Part shown: positions 1-9,032 of the stretch, one piece after another
Position numbering within the stretch: the stretch's first letter is position 1
How the letters are laid out: each line of letters begins with the position of its first letter
DNA from: DATGKG01 sp963851325
GTDB taxonomy: Bacteria; Desulfobacterota; Binatia; Binatales; Binataceae
Assembly: GCA_963851325.1 (NCBI GenBank)
Contig: CAWKOR010000001.1
Location: forward strand, 2,356,001-2,420,000
DNA length: 64,000 nucleotides
Reading direction: 5' to 3'
Notes under the pieces: model-generated
Told to the model about the DNA's origin: nothing
Database searches by the model: none
Seen by the model: only the letters and a program-made list of their open reading frames with translations
Made by a program: the position numbers and the translations under genes

Positions 1-1610
1 GCCTTCACGAAGTCGTAGATCGTGAAGTAGTCCTTGCCGTCGTAGAGCCGGGTGCCGCGCCCGATGATCTGCTTGAACTCGATGATCGAATTGATCGGCC
101 GCATCAGCACGATGTTGCGGATGTTGCGCGCATCGACGCCGGTCGAAAGCTTCTGCGAGGTGGTCAGGATGGTCGGGATGGTCTTTTCGTTGTCCTGGAA
201 GTCGCGCAGGTGCTGCTCGCCCAGCTCGCCGTCATTCGCGGTGACCCGCTGGCAGTAGTTGGGGTCCTTGCTCGTCTTCATCTGGTTGATGAGGTCGCGC
301 ACCGCCAGCGCATGATCCTGCGTCGCGCAGAACACCAGCGTCTTTTCGTTCTGGTCGATCTGCGTCCATGAAGAATCCTGACCCGCTGCGCCTCGCGCTC
401 CTTGATCTCGATGATCTTGTTGAAGTCGCTTTCGATGTAGCGCTTGCCCGTCTTCGACTTCGCCTTCGATCAGCGTGATCGTCGGGGGTGTAGACGTACT
501 CATCGAGCGTGGTGGAGATTTGCTTGACCTTGAACGGAGTCAGGAAGCCGTCGTTGATGCCGTCCTTGAGCGAGTAGATGTAAACCGGCTCGCCGAAGTA
601 GGCGTAGGTGTCGACGTTGTCGTTGCGCTTGGGCGTCGCGGTGAGGCCGAGCTGCACGGCCGGCGCGAAGTATTCGAGGATGCCGCGCCAGTTGCTTTCG
701 TCGTTGGCGCCGCCGCGATGGCATTCGTCGATGACGATGAAGTCGAAGAAGTCCGGCGGATACTCGCCGAAGTAGGGCGCGGGCTTGCCGTCGTTCGGAT
801 GGTCCGCTCATGAAGGTCTGGAAGATGGTGAAGAACAGGTTGCCGTTCTTCGGCACCTTGCCCTTCTTGCGGATGTCCTCCGGCGTTGATCCGCACCATC
901 GCGTCTTCGGGAAAGGCGGAGAAGGCGTTGAAGGCCTGGTTGGCGAGGATGTTGCGGTCGGCGAGGAACAGGATGCGCGGGCGGCGCGTCGGTTCGCGGC
1001 TCAGGTTCCAGCGGACTTGAAACAGCTTCCATGCGATCTGGAACGCGATGAAGGTCTTGCCGGTGCCGGTCGCGAGCGTGAGCAGGATGCGCTGCGTGCT
1101 TGGCGGCGATGGCCTCCATCACGCGCTCCACGGCGATGTCCTGGTAGTAGCGGCTTGGATGCGAACCGCTCTTGATCCTCGAAGGGCACGGCGGCGAAAC
1201 GGTCGCGCCATGCGTTCTGCTCGGCAAAGGTGCGGTTCCAGAGTTCGTCGGGCGTCGGGGTAACGCCGACAGCTCGCCTTCCTTGCCGGTCTCCATGTCG
1301 ATGCCGTAGATGCCCTGGCCGTTGGTGGCAGTAGGTGAAGCGGACGGCGAGCTTGCCGGCGTAGTCCTTGGCCTGAGCCACGCCCTCGGTGAGCTGCTCG
1401 TCCCACGCCTTGGCCTCGAGACGGCAAGCTTGTGGTTGCGATAATCCAGCACGTAATCGGCGTTGAGGCCTTGCCGCGCTTGCCGTGGCCTTCGATGCGG
1501 CCGGGCGTGATGTGGTATTCGCGGCGGATGCGGCTGCCCTCGACGACGCCCCATCCCGCCGCCTTGAGCGCGGGATCGATATATTCGGCTCTGGTTTCGG
1601 CTTCGTTCAT
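1..1610 (-). pseudogene. hsdR: Type I restriction endonuclease subunit R (HsdR), frameshifted, 3' end outside window
   Basis: This is the ATP-dependent translocase and nuclease subunit of a type I restriction system. The N-terminus (MNEAETRAEYIDPALKAAGW) starts at an ATG at 1608-1610, just after hsdS. Further on, in changing frames, are a Walker A region (ATGTGKT near 1065), a DECH-type motif II near 720, the motif III LTATP near 640, and motif VI (QIIGRGTRL) near 50-75. The gene leaves the window after motif VI, so the C-terminal part is missing here. No single frame stays open: I count at least half a dozen frame changes, for instance near 1470, 1380, 1270, 1165, 805 and 480. The protein is highly recognisable between breaks, which fits recent indels or sequence errors better than old decay. 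Family identity is certain; whether it is functional is not. Confidence 0.85.
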
Positions 1611-1633
1611 GCACGCGTTCTGGAGCTCTACAG

Positions 1634-2854
1634 TTAGTCGCCGCTGAAGGCTTGGTGCAGCAGCGATTTCTTCAATGCCTCGAGCGCGTCGAGCTTTCTG
1701 CTGGTAGATGGATTCGAGGCGTTGGGTTTCGTCGTGCAAGCGCGTCGAGCTGTCGCGACAATCTGCTTGCTGTTCTAGCGAAGTCGGGAACGAGAATCTG
1801 AGATCGCTTGCAAGCTTCGCCATGTGAAGTCTGCGTATGCCTGCACCGTAGCTTCCTTCCGAGATTGCTCGCTGATGCCTGCGGCAGATCAAGAACGTAG
1901 TAGCAAGAATCGCTGGATCAGCATTCAGCTGCGGATCACGATCGCAACAATGCCACTTGCGAGACAGATTCGCAGCCTCGTCATCTCGGCACGAATGCGC
2001 AACGTTGCCGATGTTGCCTCGCAGTATACAAGGACATCGCCGCTCGCTGAGTCGTACTTCGAGATCATGTCGTCCGGCAGTCGACGTCAATCGCTATGAT
2101 CCGCTTCGAGTCGATCGCGTAGACGATCTGCACGTTGCGTGCGAAGGAGCGGTGATGCGCCGCTCTTGGTCATCTTCGGTGCTGCCGACGATGACCGTAC
2201 GTGATACGTGCACGACGCTCACCAAGCTGGCTTTTCCACCCACTCATCGCCGCGCTGGGTGAAGACGGATTGGAGGTGGCTTTCGAAGAGGGCGCGGGCG
2301 TTTCGGAGGTTCTTTTCGGTGTTGGCTTTGGCGGTCGCGATGCCCGTCGAACGCCTCGTCGAGGATGCCGACGATCCGCCGCTGCTCCGGGAGCGGCGGA
2401 ACCGGAATCGTCAATGCTTCGAACTGATCGGCATGTTGATAGCACGCGCCGATCAGTACCGCTTCGCCAGTCATGTGCCGAGTCATTGATACCGTGTAGT
2501 AGAGTAATAGAAGAGAAACTCGCGGTATCAGATCCGCGGCGTCGTATGGAGCAAGTCGCATACAATGCGTTGATTGCCGGTAGCAGACGTTCTGAGTGAG
2601 CCGACAGTCTCGCAGACTTGGCCTGTCCGTTCAGGCAATAGCACCGATTGACGCGGTAGCAAGCTTTGCGTTGATGCATTGTCCATCGCGATCGTATCGT
2701 GATCTGCCTCGCAAGTCGAAGATCTCCTGCGGTCAATGTCGCCTGAGACAAGCCACTTGCTTCGCTCGCCGAAGCGACTTCTGCTCTGCTCGAGTGTCCT
2801 CCTGATAATCTCGCACAAGTCGCCACAGCGTCTTGTTTGCCACCCGTTCTTCAT
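1634..2854 (-). pseudogene. hsdS: Type I restriction-modification specificity subunit S (HsdS), frameshifted
   Basis: This is the DNA-recognition subunit. It starts at the ATG at 2852-2854 (MKNGWQTR), overlapping the hsdM stop in an ATGA arrangement. It ends with a conserved C-terminal helix (ALKKSLLHQAFSGD) at a TAA near 1634-1636. The central conserved region (PVPPLPEQRRIVGILDEAF) is readable near 2320-2410 and marks the end of the first target-recognition domain. A second target-recognition domain fills about 1750-2250. Several frame changes break the gene, and its variable domains cannot be reconstructed with confidence. It sits between hsdM and hsdR in the usual M-S-R order. The recognition sequence cannot be predicted from this text. 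Confidence 0.75.
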
Positions 2855-4306
2855 AGCAGCGCCCTGAATTTCCTCCAGCACCTCCGCGCTCTCGGCGTCC
2901 AGCGCGACGATTTCATCCATGATTCCTGCCGGGCTGCGATGCGCCACTTCCTCGCCGCCGTTCGGGTTCTTCACCGAGAGGTCGAAGGTCGTCTGGTCGA
3001 TGCTCTTCGCGTCCATGCTCCAACTCTTCGGCGAGTCGGCGAAGCTCTTTTGCAGCTTCACGAACTCCGCGAGGTCGTCATCGTTGAGCGGGTTGGTCTT
3101 GCCGAGGTTGCGGCCAGGGTCGAGCTGGTAGTACCAAATCTTACGGGTCGGCGCGCCCTTCTCGAAGAACAGCACCACCGTCTTCACGCCCGCGCCCTGA
3201 AACGTGCCGCTCGGGCAATCGAGACGTGTGGAGGTTGCAACTCTCCAGCAGCAGCTTGCGCAAGGCCACCGAGGCATTGTCGGTGTTGGACAGAAACGTA
3301 TTCTTGATGACGATGCCGCCGCGTCCGCCCGCCTTCAGAATCCTGATGAAGTGCTGCAGGAACAGGTAGGCAGTCTCTCCCGTGCGGATGTGGAAATTCT
3401 GCTGAATCTCGCTGCGCTCCTTGCCGCCGAACGGCGGATTCGCCAGCACCACCTCGAAGCGGTCCTTCTCCTGGATGTCGGCGAGATTCTCGGTCAGCGT
3501 GTTGGTGTGGATGACGTTGGGCGCCTCGATGCCGTGCAGGATCATGTTCATGATCGCCATCACGTAGGCGAGCGACTTTTTCTCCTTGCCGTAAAACGTG
3601 CGCTTCTGCAGCGTGTCGAAGTCCTTGGTGCCGAGCTTCCCGGTTGCGCCATCAGGTAGTCGTAGGACTCGCACAGGAAGCCCGCCGAGCCGCAGGCGCC
3701 ATCGTAGATGCGCTCGCCGATCTTCGGCTTGACCACCTTGATAATCGCGCGGATTAGCGGGCGCGGCGTGTAGTACTCGCCGCCGTTGCGCCCCGCGTTG
3801 CCCATGTTCTTGATCTTGTTTTCGTAAAGGACCGACAGCTCATGCTTCTCGGTCTGGGAGCGGAAGCGCAGCTCGTCGATATGGTCGATGATCTCGCGCA
3901 GGTTGTAGCCGCTCTGGATCTTGTTTTTGATCTCGCCGAAAATCTCGCCGATCTTGTACTCGATAGTCTGCGAGTTGTCGGCCTTCAGCTTGAATCCTTG
4001 CAGGTAGGGAAAGAGCTTCTGGTTGACGAAGTCGCGGAGGTCGTCGCCGGTCATCGCGTTGTTGTGGTCGAGCTTGCCGTCCTTGCCCTTGGGCGCGGCC
4101 CAACTTTCCCATCGATAAGCCTGGTCGAGAATGAAGGTGTACTTCTTGCCGTTCAGCTTGGCCTCGATGGTGCGCTCGCGTTCGAGGTCATCGAGGTATT
4201 TCAGGAACAGCAGCCACGAGGTCTGCTCGGTGTAGTCGAGCTCGGTGGTGCATCCGGCCTCCTTGCGGAGGACATCATCGATATTGCGGAAAGCCTGTTC
4301 GAACAC
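2851..4306 (-). pseudogene. hsdM: Type I DNA N6-adenine methyltransferase subunit M (HsdM), frameshifted
   Basis: This is the modification subunit, an adenine-N6 methyltransferase that uses SAM. The start is a GTG at 4304-4306 followed by the HsdM N-terminal helical domain (FEQAFRNIDDVLRKEAGC). The SAM-binding motif I (YDGACGSAGFL) lies near 3675-3710 and the catalytic motif IV NPPF near 3425-3435. The frame changes near 3650, near 3250 and again at the last few codons, where the expected ending EIQGLL followed by TGA appears after a one-base shift. That stop (2851-2853) overlaps the hsdS start. Apart from the shifts, length and motifs are normal for the family. It may be a true pseudogene or an assembly artefact. 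Confidence 0.85.
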
Positions 4307-4574
4307 GAATCCCCCAAGCGCAGATTAATCCACGTACACCCACCATGGAACAAATTGAGTTAGCATGAGCGAGACGGATAGTGGGGGCAAAATAGCATCG
4401 CCGGGTAGTGCAGTCGAATGAATTCGGGGAGGGCGGAATGGCGGGCGACATCGGCAGCCTCGCTACGGAACAGGCAAATCGCTTCGCGGCGGTCCCTCGT
4501 AGACGCTCGCTTCGCTCGCTTGGCGACTCGGCACCCTCACTCGGGATGACATAGGGGAAAAGATGCGGGGGGGG

Positions 4575-4622
4575 CGGCTGGCGCGCGGGTCGCTCTTCCT
4601 CTGGCGACCCGCGTGCCAGCCG
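4575..4622. repeat. Long inverted repeat (19-bp stem, 10-nt loop)
   Basis: The left arm 4575-4593 pairs with 4604-4622. It is perfect except for one G.T-type mismatch, and the loop is TCTTCCTCTG. The core GTCGCTCTT...GCGAC recurs in the second hairpin 50 bases downstream. There is no trailing T run, so it is not a classical intrinsic terminator. Confidence 0.8.
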
Positions 4623-4674
4623 GTGGGGGGGTGCTGGGGTGGAGGAGGGGGGTGGTGGGCGGTGCGGGATGGCG

Positions 4675-4705
4675 CGCTCGTCGCTCTTTTTCTTTGCGAC
4701 GAGCG
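4675..4705. repeat. Inverted repeat (10-bp stem, 11-nt loop)
   Basis: CGCTCGTCGC at 4675-4684 pairs perfectly with GCGACGAGCG at 4696-4705 around a pyrimidine-rich loop. Loop and inner stem closely resemble those of the hairpin at 4575-4622, which suggests a duplicated REP-like element. Confidence 0.75.
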
Positions 4706-4722
4706 GGACAGCCTGCGCCGCC

Positions 4723-4746
4723 GGGGGGCCGAGCGGGGGGCCGAGC
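4723..4746. repeat. Tandem repeat, two 12-bp units GGGGGGCCGAGC
   Basis: The two units are identical (4723-4734 and 4735-4746) and are followed by a third G6 run at 4747-4752, the start of a partial third copy. Confidence 0.8.
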
Positions 4747-4786
4747 GGGGGGAGGATGCTCTCCGGAATCTTCGACGCGCTGCGCC

Positions 4787-4814
4787 TCCTTATGCTCCCC
4801 TCCTTATGCTCCCC
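4787..4814. repeat. Tandem repeat, two 14-bp units TCCTTATGCTCCCC
   Basis: Exact duplication of 4787-4800 at 4801-4814, followed by TCCTGCC, the beginning of a degenerate third unit. It lies about 75 bases before the lptF start. Confidence 0.85.
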
Positions 4815-4889
4815 TCCTGCCAGCTTGGTGCCGTGGTCATGAATGCATAAACTTGAACTTTGCGATGGAACTTGGCGATGGAAATTGCG

Positions 4890-6071
4890 ATGCCGAAAAT
4901 CACCATCCTCGACCGCTATGTCGCGCGCGAAGTGCTCGCGCCGTTCGGCATGGGCGTCGCGCTGCTGACCTTCGCGTTGGTGACCGGCAAGCTCCTCAAG
5001 CTCACCGACATGGTGGTCAATCATGGCGTGTCGATTGGCGAGGTGCTCGGGCTGATGGCGTTCATCATGCCGGCCTTCCTGGAACTGACCTTCCCGATGG
5101 CGGTGCTGCTGGGGGTGCTGCTCGGCTTCGGCAGAATGTCGGGGGACCGCGAGATGATTGCGGCGCGCGCGTGTGGGGTGAGCCTGTATCGCATCGCGGC
5201 GCCGGTGATGATGGTGGCGCTCATCGTGTACGCGCTGTCGAGCTGGTTCGCATTTTCGATTCGGCCGTGGGCCAACATCAGCCTCGAGCAGCGGCTGTTC
5301 TATCTGACCCGGACGCGGGTCTCGGCGGTGCTCAAGGAAAAGGTTTTCAACAGCGGCTTCAAGGGGTTGGTGGTGTATGTCGACAAGGTGTCGCCAGGGG
5401 GGGACGGCGGCTTGCAGGGGGTGATGATATCGGACGCGCGGACCCCGGAGCAGCAGAACACCATCATCGCGCAGCGGGGGACATTGTTGCCAGACGCAAA
5501 ACAAAACGAACTAACGCTGCGTCTCTTCGATGGATCAATTTTCGGCCTCGAGGCAAAGAATGACGCATCGCATGTGACCAGCTTCAAAACCTACGATCTC
5601 GCGATTAAGCCGAATGAGAATTTTGGTGCGACCTGGCTCTCGCCCGATGAGATGTCCTATCCGACGCTGCTCGCTGCGATTCGCGATGGTCGCACCTCCG
5701 GCAAGCGCAACTACGAGGCCGAAACCGAACTGGCGCGCAAATACATGGTTCCGGTCGCGACGCTGCTGTTTGCGATGCTCGGAATTTCGCTGGGCCTAAA
5801 GCCCGCCCGCGGTGGGCAGTCGGAGCGCTTCGGGGTGAGCGTCGCGCTGTTCTTTTTCTACTATTCGCTGATGCGCGTAGGCCAGACTCTCGGCGAACGC
5901 GGGGTGCTCAATGCCTTTGTCGCAATGGCGATCCCCAACCTGGTTTTCCTGGCGCTCGCGATCTGGCTTTTCGTCCGCGCCGCCGAGGATCGCGGCAACG
6001 AAAGCCGCGGCCCCGGCGATGTCATCTGGGACATGATTGAGCGCTTCGAGCGTTCCAGGAGTGCCGCATGA
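4890..6071 (+). CDS. lptF: LPS export ABC transporter permease LptF
   Basis: Inner-membrane permease of the LptB2FG complex, which extracts lipopolysaccharide and passes it to LptC. The 393-residue protein has the YjgP/YjgQ layout: N-terminal transmembrane helices opening with ILDRYVAREVLAPF, a periplasmic beta-jellyroll domain (about residues 125-270), and C-terminal helices. I chose the ATG at 4890 because the conserved N-terminus begins there and GGAAA lies just upstream; in-frame TTG 4860 and ATG 4878 are alternatives. The stop overlaps the lptG start (ATGA). LptF and LptG are normally encoded side by side, as here. No lptB, lptA or lptC is in the window. Confidence 0.92.
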   Translation: MPKITILDRYVAREVLAPFGMGVALLTFALVTGKLLKLTDMVVNHGVSIGEVLGLMAFIMPAFLELTFPMAVLLGVLLGFGRMSGDREMIAARACGVSLYRIAAPVMMVALIVYALSSWFAFSIRPWANISLEQRLFYLTRTRVSAVLKEKVFNSGFKGLVVYVDKVSPGGDGGLQGVMISDARTPEQQNTIIAQRGTLLPDAKQNELTLRLFDGSIFGLEAKNDASHVTSFKTYDLAIKPNENFGATWLSPDEMSYPTLLAAIRDGRTSGKRNYEAETELARKYMVPVATLLFAMLGISLGLKPARGGQSERFGVSVALFFFYYSLMRVGQTLGERGVLNAFVAMAIPNLVFLALAIWLFVRAAEDRGNESRGPGDVIWDMIERFERSRSAA

Positions 6072-7165
6072 CGCTGCGGCCGCGCCTCTCCCCCACCATC
6101 GATCGCTTCCTGGCCGGAACGTTCTTCGGACCCTTCATGGTTTGCCTGGCGGCATTCACCGCCGCGTATCTTCTAGGCGACCTCTTCGATCGATTCGATA
6201 CCCTGGTTCATCACGGCGGACTTGGCGTGCTCGGTCTCGAATATTTCCTGCTCAAGATTCCCCTGATTGTTACCCAACTGCTTCCGATTGCGTGCCTCGC
6301 AGGTGTGTTGCTTGGCTTCGCATTGCTCAATCGCACCGGAGAAGTCCTCGCCTGCCAGCAACTCGGGATCAGCCGCATCGAGATGATGCTACCGGTCCTG
6401 CTGATAGGCGCTCTGGTCTCCGGTTTTCAATTCGTTTTGAGCGAAACGATCGTTCCGGCCGCGACGCGCGAGGCTAAGTATCTCTATGAAGTGGAACTGA
6501 AGGGACGCCAACTCGAGGGCGTCTTCGCCAATCGACACATCTGGATGCGGGTGCGCGACGGCTTTCTGTCCGCCGATAGCTACGATCGCAAGAAAATGAA
6601 GTTGGCCGGCCTCACGCTGTATCGCATCAGCCCGGCCTACGCAGTCACCAACATCTTTCACGCCGACGATGCGAGTTGGAACGGTCGAACCTGGGACACC
6701 ACCGGTGTCACCCGCTACAAATTGTCGGGAAGCGCGGTGTCATCGTCGGAGCCACCAGGATTCGTCATCAACATCACCCCGGCCGATCTGGGATTGCTGC
6801 GCCTGGAGCCCGAGGAATTCAGCGTGTGGGAGCTGGACCACTATATTCACGATTTGAAAAAGAAAGGCCTCGATCCCGGCGGCTACCTTGTCGATCGAGA
6901 TCTCAAATATGCGATGCCGCTTTCGTGCCTCATTATGGTTGCGCTCGGAATCGCGCTAAGCCTCGATCCGCTGCCGCGCCATTTGAGCCTGGGGCGCAGC
7001 TTCGGATTGGCGATCGTCATCGGATTCGGCTACTGGCTGGCGGCCGGGTTGACCTCGTCGCTGGGGCATTCAGGCTTCATGCCCGCATGGTTCGCCGCAT
7101 GGTCGCCAAATTTGCTGTTCACCATGCTGGCCAGCGGCATCTTCCTGTTCGGCGAGGAGCGCTAG
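6068..7165 (+). CDS. lptG: LPS export ABC transporter permease LptG
   Basis: Second permease of LptB2FG, 365 residues, paralogous to LptF. It has N-terminal transmembrane helices (residues about 10-120), a periplasmic domain, and C-terminal helices ending with LLFTMLASGIFLFGEER. It opens with a conserved-looking segment (TIDRFLAGTFFGPFMVCLAA). The start overlaps the lptF stop by four bases, which suggests translational coupling and equal synthesis of the two partners. Three bases after its stop, the next gene starts at GTG 7168, so the operon continues downstream. Confidence 0.92.
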   Translation: MTLRPRLSPTIDRFLAGTFFGPFMVCLAAFTAAYLLGDLFDRFDTLVHHGGLGVLGLEYFLLKIPLIVTQLLPIACLAGVLLGFALLNRTGEVLACQQLGISRIEMMLPVLLIGALVSGFQFVLSETIVPAATREAKYLYEVELKGRQLEGVFANRHIWMRVRDGFLSADSYDRKKMKLAGLTLYRISPAYAVTNIFHADDASWNGRTWDTTGVTRYKLSGSAVSSSEPPGFVINITPADLGLLRLEPEEFSVWELDHYIHDLKKKGLDPGGYLVDRDLKYAMPLSCLIMVALGIALSLDPLPRHLSLGRSFGLAIVIGFGYWLAAGLTSSLGHSGFMPAWFAAWSPNLLFTMLASGIFLFGEER

Positions 7166-7167
7166 CC

Positions 7168-8208
7168 GTGGACGCGCTCGACATAGTTATGCTTTCCGGC
7201 CTCGAGTCGTGGCATCTGCTCGGACTGGAGGCGCATCTCCTGGAAGCAGTTACGACGAAGGCCGCGCGGCCCTGCTTGCTCATCTACACGATGAGCGGCC
7301 GGGTGCTCTCGCTCGGGCGTTATCATCACTATGCGGGACCGACCGAGCGGGCCGGATTGGCTGCATGGCGGAGGTTCACCGGAGGCCGCGTGGTCGGCTC
7401 CGGCGAAGGCTGGCTAAATCTGGCCCTCATTCTGCCTTCGCGCGATGCGCTGCTGCCTGCTCACGATATCAAGCTGAAGCCCGACCAGGTGATGAATCGA
7501 TACGCGCGCGGCCTGCTGGCTGGCCTGCGTGATTTGGGCCTCGAATGCTTCTATCCCGGCCGCGATGCGGTAACCATCGAGCGCCGCGAACTCGCGATGT
7601 GTACCTTTGAAACCGACGCCTCGGGCACGATGCTGTTCGAGGCCGTGCTCGCACTAAATCGCGGGATGGAAGAAGTCGTACACGACCTCGAACACTTCGA
7701 CCCCGACGGGCAGCTGCCTTGCGCGATGTATGGCCCCGACGTCGCGACCAAGCTGGTGCGCGAACTCGATCGCGATATCTCGTTTCAGCAGGTCGCCGAG
7801 GCTATCGCGCGCGGCTACTCCAATCTGCTTGGTGGGGGAAATCGTCGCGAGCTCACGGCGGTCGAAAACGCGCAGGCACAGCGCCGTGGTGCATCGATGG
7901 AGCAGCGCGGGTGGCTCCATCTTTCGCCCGACGATAACCTCCTCAGCCACATGGCGACACAACTCGGCAGCATCGAGGCGCGGGTGAAAACCTCCTCTGC
8001 GGGGGCGGTGGAAAGTCTCGGCCTGTATGGCGATCTCATCGCGAACTCGCCCGGCATCGCCGCGCTCAAGTCGGGGATGATCGGCCAGCGCCTGGACCTG
8101 GCTTCCGTTTCAGACGCCGTGATGAAAGTCTTTGGCGGTGGTGACAATTTCATCCTCGGGATCGGCGAACTTTCGAACCTGGTAAAACTCATCACCCGCG
8201 CGCAATGA
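7168..8208 (+). CDS. LplA/LipB-superfamily protein (lipoate-protein ligase-like)
   Basis: The 346-residue protein resembles the biotin/lipoate protein ligase fold. RRFTGGRVVGSGEGWLNLAL (about residues 67-90) is the counterpart of the family's RRxSGGGxVxHD...N element. The ligases' catalytic lysine motif (K-I-x-G-x-A) should follow about 60 residues later; at that place I read RRELAMCTFETD instead, without the lysine. The C-terminal 100 residues do not look like the usual LplA accessory domain. The GTG at 7168 was chosen for the GGAG nine bases upstream; ATG 7189 is possible. It overlaps the downstream HEAT gene by four bases. The fold assignment is fairly sure, ligase activity is doubtful, and an amidotransferase-like or degenerate role is equally open. 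Confidence 0.7.
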   Translation: MDALDIVMLSGLESWHLLGLEAHLLEAVTTKAARPCLLIYTMSGRVLSLGRYHHYAGPTERAGLAAWRRFTGGRVVGSGEGWLNLALILPSRDALLPAHDIKLKPDQVMNRYARGLLAGLRDLGLECFYPGRDAVTIERRELAMCTFETDASGTMLFEAVLALNRGMEEVVHDLEHFDPDGQLPCAMYGPDVATKLVRELDRDISFQQVAEAIARGYSNLLGGGNRRELTAVENAQAQRRGASMEQRGWLHLSPDDNLLSHMATQLGSIEARVKTSSAGAVESLGLYGDLIANSPGIAALKSGMIGQRLDLASVSDAVMKVFGGGDNFILGIGELSNLVKLITRAQ

Positions 8209-9032
8209 ATCAAGACGACTTCGCAATCAGGCTGGCAAACGCTTTGAACGACACCGACCCCGAGGTGCGGCTCGCCGCGATTGCAACCGTCATGGAGAAC
8301 CAAAACATTACGCTGAATGACGCGGCACTGGATGCGCTGATGCAGTGTCTGGGAGCAAGCCGGAAGATTTTTCAGCGTCGCGCGGCGGAAGCGCTCTCCG
8401 CGTTGTCGATTCGTGAGCCGCGGGTGGTCGAAAAATTGCGCGCGATGCTTTCGCATCCCGAATCGCATGCCCGATGGGGCGTCGCATACGCGCTGGGGCT
8501 GGTAACTCTTGATGGCGCTCTGGATCTGCAATCGATGCCGGTCCTCATCGAGGCGCTCTCCAGCAGCGACGGCGATGTACGATGGGCGGCGGCGGAACTC
8601 GTCGTTCGCCTCGGCAGGAAGCATCCCGACAACGTCAGCAATCAACTGATCGCGCTGGCTGCGAGCGGCAACCTTAACGCGCGCAAGATGGCGCTTTATT
8701 GTTTGCGCGATGTGGGTGGTCCGCCCGAGGAGCTGCTCGCTGCCGCGGAAAGTTGCGTCGACGATCATCAGAGTCTTCTGAAAATGGCGGCCCTGTCGCT
8801 GCTGTCGCGCCTGCAAAATTCCGACGATCGAGTCGCCGCCTTGGCGATTCGCCTGCTCGAAAAAGATCCCGACGGCGGTGTCCGGCGATGCGCCGCGGTC
8901 GCACTCGGTCACATCGGAAATCGTTCGTCTCGTGTGACCGAAGCTCTAACACAGGCGGCAAATATCGAAGACGACATCTACATGAAGCGCGCGGCGGAGG
9001 GCGCGCTCGCGCGGCTCGGCGCAAGTGTATGA
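8205..9032 (+). CDS. HEAT-repeat protein
   Basis: A 275-residue protein built of about seven HEAT/PBS-lyase-type repeats, each an alpha-helical pair with the recurring pattern DxxVRxxAAxALG, for example DPEVRLAAIATV near residue 15 and DGGVRRCAAVALGHIGN near residue 225. It has no signal peptide and no membrane segment. Such scaffolds bind other proteins or, in the PBS-lyase-like group, cofactors. The gene overlaps both neighbours (ATGA at each end), so it is translated together with the LplA-like and PPOX-like proteins and may act on or with one of them. The specific function is unknown. Confidence 0.85.
   Translation: MNQDDFAIRLANALNDTDPEVRLAAIATVMENQNITLNDAALDALMQCLGASRKIFQRRAAEALSALSIREPRVVEKLRAMLSHPESHARWGVAYALGLVTLDGALDLQSMPVLIEALSSSDGDVRWAAAELVVRLGRKHPDNVSNQLIALAASGNLNARKMALYCLRDVGGPPEELLAAAESCVDDHQSLLKMAALSLLSRLQNSDDRVAALAIRLLEKDPDGGVRRCAAVALGHIGNRSSRVTEALTQAANIEDDIYMKRAAEGALARLGASV

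Larger units (their letters stand above)
4307..4889. other. Gene-free region between hsdM and lptF
   Basis: About 580 bases between divergent genes hold no convincing reading frame. The stretch contains a low-complexity segment with runs of G, two stem-loops with related cores (4575-4622 and 4675-4705), two short tandem repeats (4723-4746 and 4787-4814), and a GC-rich segment around 4480-4550 whose wording (CTCGCTTCGCTCGC, TCGGGATGACA) resembles dispersed intergenic repeats of GC-rich bacterial genomes. Promoters for hsdM and lptF must lie here, but I cannot place their boxes. Confidence 0.6.

Noticed and set aside
4275..5504. Long open frame (409 codons) on the minus strand opposite lptF
   Set aside because: Low-complexity product rich in H, R and P; it is the mirror of a GC-rich real gene and overlaps a well-conserved lptF.
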